A stretch of DNA of 64,000 nucleotides from the NCBI GenBank assembly GCA_022495995.1, contig JAFEMH010005374.1, forward strand, positions 62,001-126,000, given 5' to 3'. The notes beneath the pieces are model-generated. The model had not been told where the DNA came from and did not search any database. It saw nothing but the letters and a program-made list of their open reading frames with translations. Shown here piece after piece: positions 59,670 to 64,000 of this stretch. Position 1 is the stretch's first letter. Each line of letters starts with the position of its first letter. A program made the position numbers and the translations under genes. Origin of the DNA: Adenophora triphylla var. japonica (Eukaryota; Streptophyta; Magnoliopsida; Asterales; Campanulaceae).

Positions 59670-60255
59670 GGTGTATTGAAACTAACTCATGTTCCCTTAT
59701 AGCGACTCGAAATCTGTCCGGTATAGGTTGACTTTTTTTTCTTTCTATTTGATTGTATTTTGGCTATTAAATGATCAAAATTAATCCTCATCATAAAATA
59801 TGAAAATTAATTATTGACATATCATTTAAAGTACCATCAATATTAGTTTGTAAAATTAATTACCCTTATCTCTTTTTTTTTTTTTTTTTTGATACCTAGC
59901 TTGGACTACCAGCCACCGGCCCCTCACCCTTATCTTGTTTTACGTACACGATAGAGTAATTAAGGTTTAGAGATTCATATTGTAGTGAGAGACCAACTTC
60001 ATCATCAACTAAGGTTGTCTGTAAAATTATTGATCCAAAGCTTATTGAACAAACTTAATTCTAGTATATTAAATGAAACATTAATAGGCTCAACTTGTCC
60101 CCTCTCCCATCTTCCCATTACTACTAAGATTCTTTCTATTTCTATTTCTATTTATAGAAGTCCATCAACCTTCGATAACCTAATTAACTACCCATACATC
60201 AATGTGTGTCTGTGAAAGAAATGGCAACTAGTCCCATATGCTACACTCCCACTAC

Positions 60256-60392
60256 CAATTTGGGGCGGAGTACAGCGAACATACTGTATAACAGTCGGCT
60301 GTAATGGCTGTAATAACAATTTGGGGCGGAGTACAGCGAACAGACTGTACAACAGTCGTGTACAACAGTCGGCTGTAATAACAATTTGGGTC
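60256..60392. repeat. 61-bp tandem repeat (about 2.2 units)
   Basis: Units begin CAATTTGGGGCGGAGTACAG and contain CAGTCGGCTGTAAT. The second unit is slightly expanded. Confidence 0.8.
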
Positions 60393-61291
60393 TTACCTTC
60401 TGTATTGGTATATAAATATATATGTTATATTTATGTGTATAAATGTATACGAGAAATCAGATCTCATCAAATGATGTAGATGATTTTGTCTCAAAAAATA
60501 AAATTATAGAAACTCCATATCATCTTTAATAACATAATGTAACATTCCATTGAATGAGGTCTCCTAATTTTCTCTAGTGACCTCTAAATATAACACAAGA
60601 ACAACATTATTGGGGTCTAATTATAAAACTTTAGGTCCCTTTGTCATAAATTCAAAATTTTGCTTTGTGGGACAAACAATAAATATAAATACTCAAAACA
60701 ACCAAAAATGGGGCACCAAATAAATGCTCTCACATTAACATGCACATGATCATGCCCCCACCCTCCTTAACATTCAACCTCATCCAACTCATTCAATAAT
60801 ATGTACATTCATTATTCCCACCGGTACAACTTGACTATTTAATTAATTTTTAATAATACTCCATATAAAGAGAATTTTACAATTAAAATATTAAAGAGGC
60901 TAAAATTAATATGCAATAACTCTTGCTATTATTAGCAACAAACATTGATATATATATCACAAATTAAGTACCTTATCAAGCAAAAAAAAAAAAAAAAAAC
61001 AATTAATTGAAGATTAGAAAATACATAATTAAAGCACAAAACATAGGCCATAAACCATGAGTTCTTGAGAAATTATACAGAGTCATTCACTATGTTCATT
61101 TATATATTTATTGAAATAACCCGAGTTTCTCACACTAATTAACAATAATTATCGAATAGCTTAATTATTTTACGTAGTAATTAAGTAATAACCGATCAAT
61201 CTGCTCAATCCATCTCCTGCATTTTTGATCGTAAATTTTTGTCGATGCCACAAAAAGATCAAAGGAGCAGTTTGCGCGGTAGCTTCTACGT

Positions 61292-62600
61292 TCAGCTTCT
61301 GCTCTTGCATTTCTCCATTGCTCGCGGAGCTGTTAAAAATTAATTTAGCAAACAGAAAAATAGAATTTTAAATAAAAATAATATTTTCAGATAATTAATA
61401 CTAATTATATATACTAACCTAGTCCAATGGCTTCTTTTCCTTTCATTATACGTAAGCGTTTGCAAGAATTAACAAACATCCTGGATGAAGTGAACAAAAT
61501 ATAATTAGTAAATTGTGATTTTATGTACAAGATTTTTTTTTTTAAATAAATAAAAATTAAAGTGGCTTTTAATTAATTAACATACTCCCAAGGGACATCT
61601 CCGACGAGCATCCAGTCGCCGTCTTTGTCCTCATAAGTCGGAACGTAATCGGAGTTGTTCAATAGATCCATCAGCTTACTCTCGTTCATGAAATCCTTCA
61701 TCCCTTGGCTTCCACAACTACCTTTTAATTTTAGCAAAAGAAAATGATAATTATATAATAGGGAAAATAAGATATATTCATGCATCGTGAACAAAATTAA
61801 TGATTATATAACATCGATAATTAGCAAAAATATTTATATTATTCATAATCCTACCTAGGTACCTCTAGTTTCCGTTTCTAAAAAAAAAAAAAAACTGAAG
61901 AAAATATTTCTAAATGAGTGTTAATTATCGGGTAATTAAACTTATATATATTTGTGTGCTACTATTTTTTTTTTTTTAAAATAGATATTGATTTAGAGAC
62001 GGAGTGAATAATATTTACCAATGGTGAAGGAGCTGAACATGTTGCCCAAAGCATCAGAAAGATCTTGATAGGTTTTGTACATGTTTAAATCAACCTTGCG
62101 AAGGTAAGGTGCACCATCCATGCTCACCTTCACGAATGCCGGAGTACTAGAAATATTCTTATCCCCACCATCGGGATTGGTGGTGGTGGTGGTGGTCTTT
62201 TGTGCAGATGTAATGTTCTTCCGGTATGATCTCACCGGTGGCCAACCCACCACTTGTGCCCTAATTAATTTAAAATCACATCATATATATAAATTATAAG
62301 TATATATATGTATATATAAATTATTTAAAATTAAAAAGAAACTTACATGGCAGGAGGTTTAGATTTGGAGTGGTCTTCAAGCAGATCCAAACATGCTTTA
62401 ATACTCATATCCTTTGATGCTAAGTTGAGCTTCAAATCTATGTTAACTGTTTCTTCAAACCCTCTCTTTCCGTTACTGTTATAATGTCCTTGCGCCACCA
62501 TGCCACAGCCACCGCCACCGCCGTCACCGGGTAAGCCTAACCTTAACTCAGTCTCCTCAAAACCCTTGTCACCAAACATGTTCGCCATTTTCATTCCAAC

Positions 62601-62606
<6 letters not shown>
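61292..62606 (-). CDS. Aux/IAA auxin-response repressor (IAA7/14/17-like)
   Basis: Nuclear repressor that binds ARF factors and is degraded through TIR1/AFB when auxin is present. Five exons on the minus strand: 62606-62347, 62260-62019, 61721-61586, 61480-61419, 61329-61292, all GT/AG and in phase, 245 aa. Domain I has the EAR motif LRLGL at residues 21-25 (recruits TOPLESS). Domain II has the degron [11 protein letters not shown] at 90-100, intact. The PB1 domain (III/IV) starts about FVKVSMDG (129), with the conserved basic KV residue region and the acidic [16 protein letters not shown] segment. A short Lys/Arg-rich tail (EKCKSRS) ends the protein. A Gly-rich and a poly-Thr stretch are local features. 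Length, exon pattern and the start [12 protein letters not shown] fit the IAA7/14/17 group. Which paralogue it is cannot be decided. Confidence 0.95.
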
Positions 62607-62632
<26 letters not shown>

Positions 62633-62634
62633 AG
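62607..62634. repeat. (GA)n microsatellite in the Aux/IAA leader
   Basis: About 13 CT dinucleotides on the plus strand, GA on the coding strand, ending directly before the start codon context. It is therefore part of the 5' UTR. Confidence 0.9.
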
Positions 62635-62871
62635 GATGTTCTTGAGATAGATGGTATTTTGTTAATTGTGAAATGGGAGGAAAGAAAATATGAAAAAAAT
62701 TTAAGGTTAGAAGAACAGATTGAGATGATTTGTAGAGGGGATCAAAGAAGTGTGTGTTGGGGCTGTTTGGGGTATTAATATACGGATTATTTTTAGTGGA
62801 CAAGTGACTAGTTATTTATTTAAATTATTTTTGTTTCCTACTGAGTTTTGATTGGATGATAGTTGGTGCAT

Positions 62872-62881
62872 GCCACGTGGC
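62872..62881. promoter_or_regulatory. G-box upstream of Aux/IAA
   Basis: GCCACGTGGC, a perfect palindromic G-box, about 265 bases upstream of the ATG. It is a candidate site for bHLH (PIF) or bZIP (HY5/ABF) factors. Function is inferred from the motif only. Confidence 0.5.
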
Positions 62882-63334
62882 TCCTACTCTACTAGAGGTG
62901 GACGTGAATTATGTAAATTGGGAGTATTTTAAGATGTTGTAGTTAGTGATGGATCCAGGGAAAAAAAAAAGTGGATATACAAATTTTAAATAATTTTAAA
63001 AAATACAATTAAAAAGGGTTGAAATTACCATTTACTTGATAAAAGACGATCCTAACCATTTAACTATAAACAACTGCAAAAATACAATTAATTTTTTTAC
63101 GTTGTTGGATATATTTAATAAGTTGGGTAAAATCATATACGCGTAAAATTCATTCCAACAACAAACTAGTTCCAAAATTAGGGTTTTATTATCTTTCCGC
63201 CAATTTGTGTATTTTAATATCCAGATATTTATTAATTTGTTCTAATTAATAAGTGTATGCAAATAAAAATGTCAAAATCTTACAAAAAACGCATTTTTCC
63301 TTAAACTTAAAAAAAAACGTGTTTTGTTTCCACT
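62882..63334. other. Distal upstream DNA of Aux/IAA
   Basis: AT-rich, no ORF or transposon end recognised. Confidence 0.45.
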
Positions 63335-63600
63335 GCTAGTGCCGGTGTTAGTGTAACAAAGTGTCAGTGTTAGTGTAACAAAGTGCCAGTGTAAAAAAGT
63401 GTCAGTGTAAAGAGTGCCAGTATAAAAAAATGTCAGTGTTAGTGTAACAAAGTGCCGGTGTAAAGAGTGTCAGTGAATGTATATTAAGTGCAAGTATAAA
63501 GAGTGTCAGTGTATAATAAAAAAGTGCCAGTATTAGTATAAAAAAGTGTCAGTGTAAAGAGTGTCAGTGCATGTATTATTAAGTATCAGCGTAAAAATGA
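63335..63600. repeat. Degenerate minisatellite of AGTGTCAGTGTAAA units
   Basis: About 15 imperfect copies of a 12-22-base unit built on GTGYCAGTGTTAGTGTAA. No coding potential. Confidence 0.85.
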
Positions 63601-64000
63601 TTTTTCTTTAAACTTAGAAAAAAATACATTTTTTATAAGACCAACCCAATAAAAATGGAATCAGGGTGGGCTTACCCAACCCGACCCAAAGGAAAGCATG
63701 TGGTGAGATTCAATAGTTTGGGGTGCAGTGGGGGTCGAAATATGGAGCATGTGAACCTGTTTGGGAGATGTCACAAAAGGGTCAAACCCTATTCTATTCC
63801 ATGTGCGCCGCTACCTCCTCCCCCCTTCTAATTTCCGTTCTAATTTTTTCTGACCTTATTTTGTATTACTAGCAATGCTTTTCCATCTCCCTATTTCCAC
63901 TAATTTACCCGTATAACTTCCTACTCTACATAAAACCTTCTGTAATTAAACATCTATCTTAATTAATTGTCTCTTAAATCAACCTTCAACTGTATAATAC
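63601..64000. other. Intergenic DNA at the right edge
   Basis: No feature recognised. Confidence 0.45.

Larger units (their letters stand above)
58912..61291. other. Intergenic DNA between the F-box and Aux/IAA genes
   Basis: The first 250 bases should be the F-box gene 3' UTR. Two small tandem duplications are present (listed separately). Otherwise AT-rich with no ORF or RNA gene recognised. Confidence 0.5.

Overview
This is a nuclear chromosome segment from a flowering plant, most likely a eudicot. Four intron-rich or ribosome-biogenesis plant genes lie in the right third, and the left two thirds are nested retroelements plus an integrated plant pararetrovirus. Nothing bacterial or organellar is present. 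The species cannot be named from this sequence alone.

Layout. (1) 1-301: the 3' end of a Helitron. (2) 714-9622, minus strand: a nearly complete endogenous caulimovirid (pararetrovirus) copy. It carries a tRNA-Met primer site, a movement/coat/protease polyprotein, a broken RT-RNase H, three small downstream ORFs, a TATA promoter and a poly(A) signal. It has 114-bp identical ends and sits in a TA microsatellite. (3) 9641-38474: a small inverted-repeat element split by a Ty3/gypsy Tat-lineage retrotransposon (element A, 9667-38268, target duplication GACAC). Element A is split by a Ty1/copia element (20484-36778, target duplication AAACT). The copia 5' LTR is interrupted at 21224 by a truncated, minus-strand Tat/Ogre-like element (element B, to about 33545).

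Both Tat-type elements carry genes antisense to gag-pol near their 3' LTR. Element A carries a spliced gene resembling the 'putative gypsy type transposon' family, cut in two by the copia insertion. Element B carries a plant mobile domain (PMD/MAIN-like) gene followed by a second gene resembling DUF7745 proteins. In element B a CCGCGCGG palindrome lies 20-24 bp upstream of a TATA-like box at three promoters: that of the LTR and those of both antisense genes.

(4) 39007-39777: a non-autonomous hAT-like element. (5) 40598-44232: plastid/mitochondrial glutathione reductase, 10 exons. (6) 44647-48331: a nest of small DNA transposons (Stowaway-like, containing MULE-like, containing MULE-like, containing Stowaway plus hAT), with target duplications visible for most layers. 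(7) 49666-51342, minus: UTP18-like WD40 protein of the small-subunit processome, with a 5'-UTR intron. (8) 53879-58911: FBL17-like F-box/LRR protein, 11 exons, with an E2F-type site upstream. (9) 61292-62606, minus: a canonical Aux/IAA repressor, 5 exons. The four host genes have unrelated roles (redox, ribosome biogenesis, cell cycle, auxin response) and show no sign of being a functional cluster.
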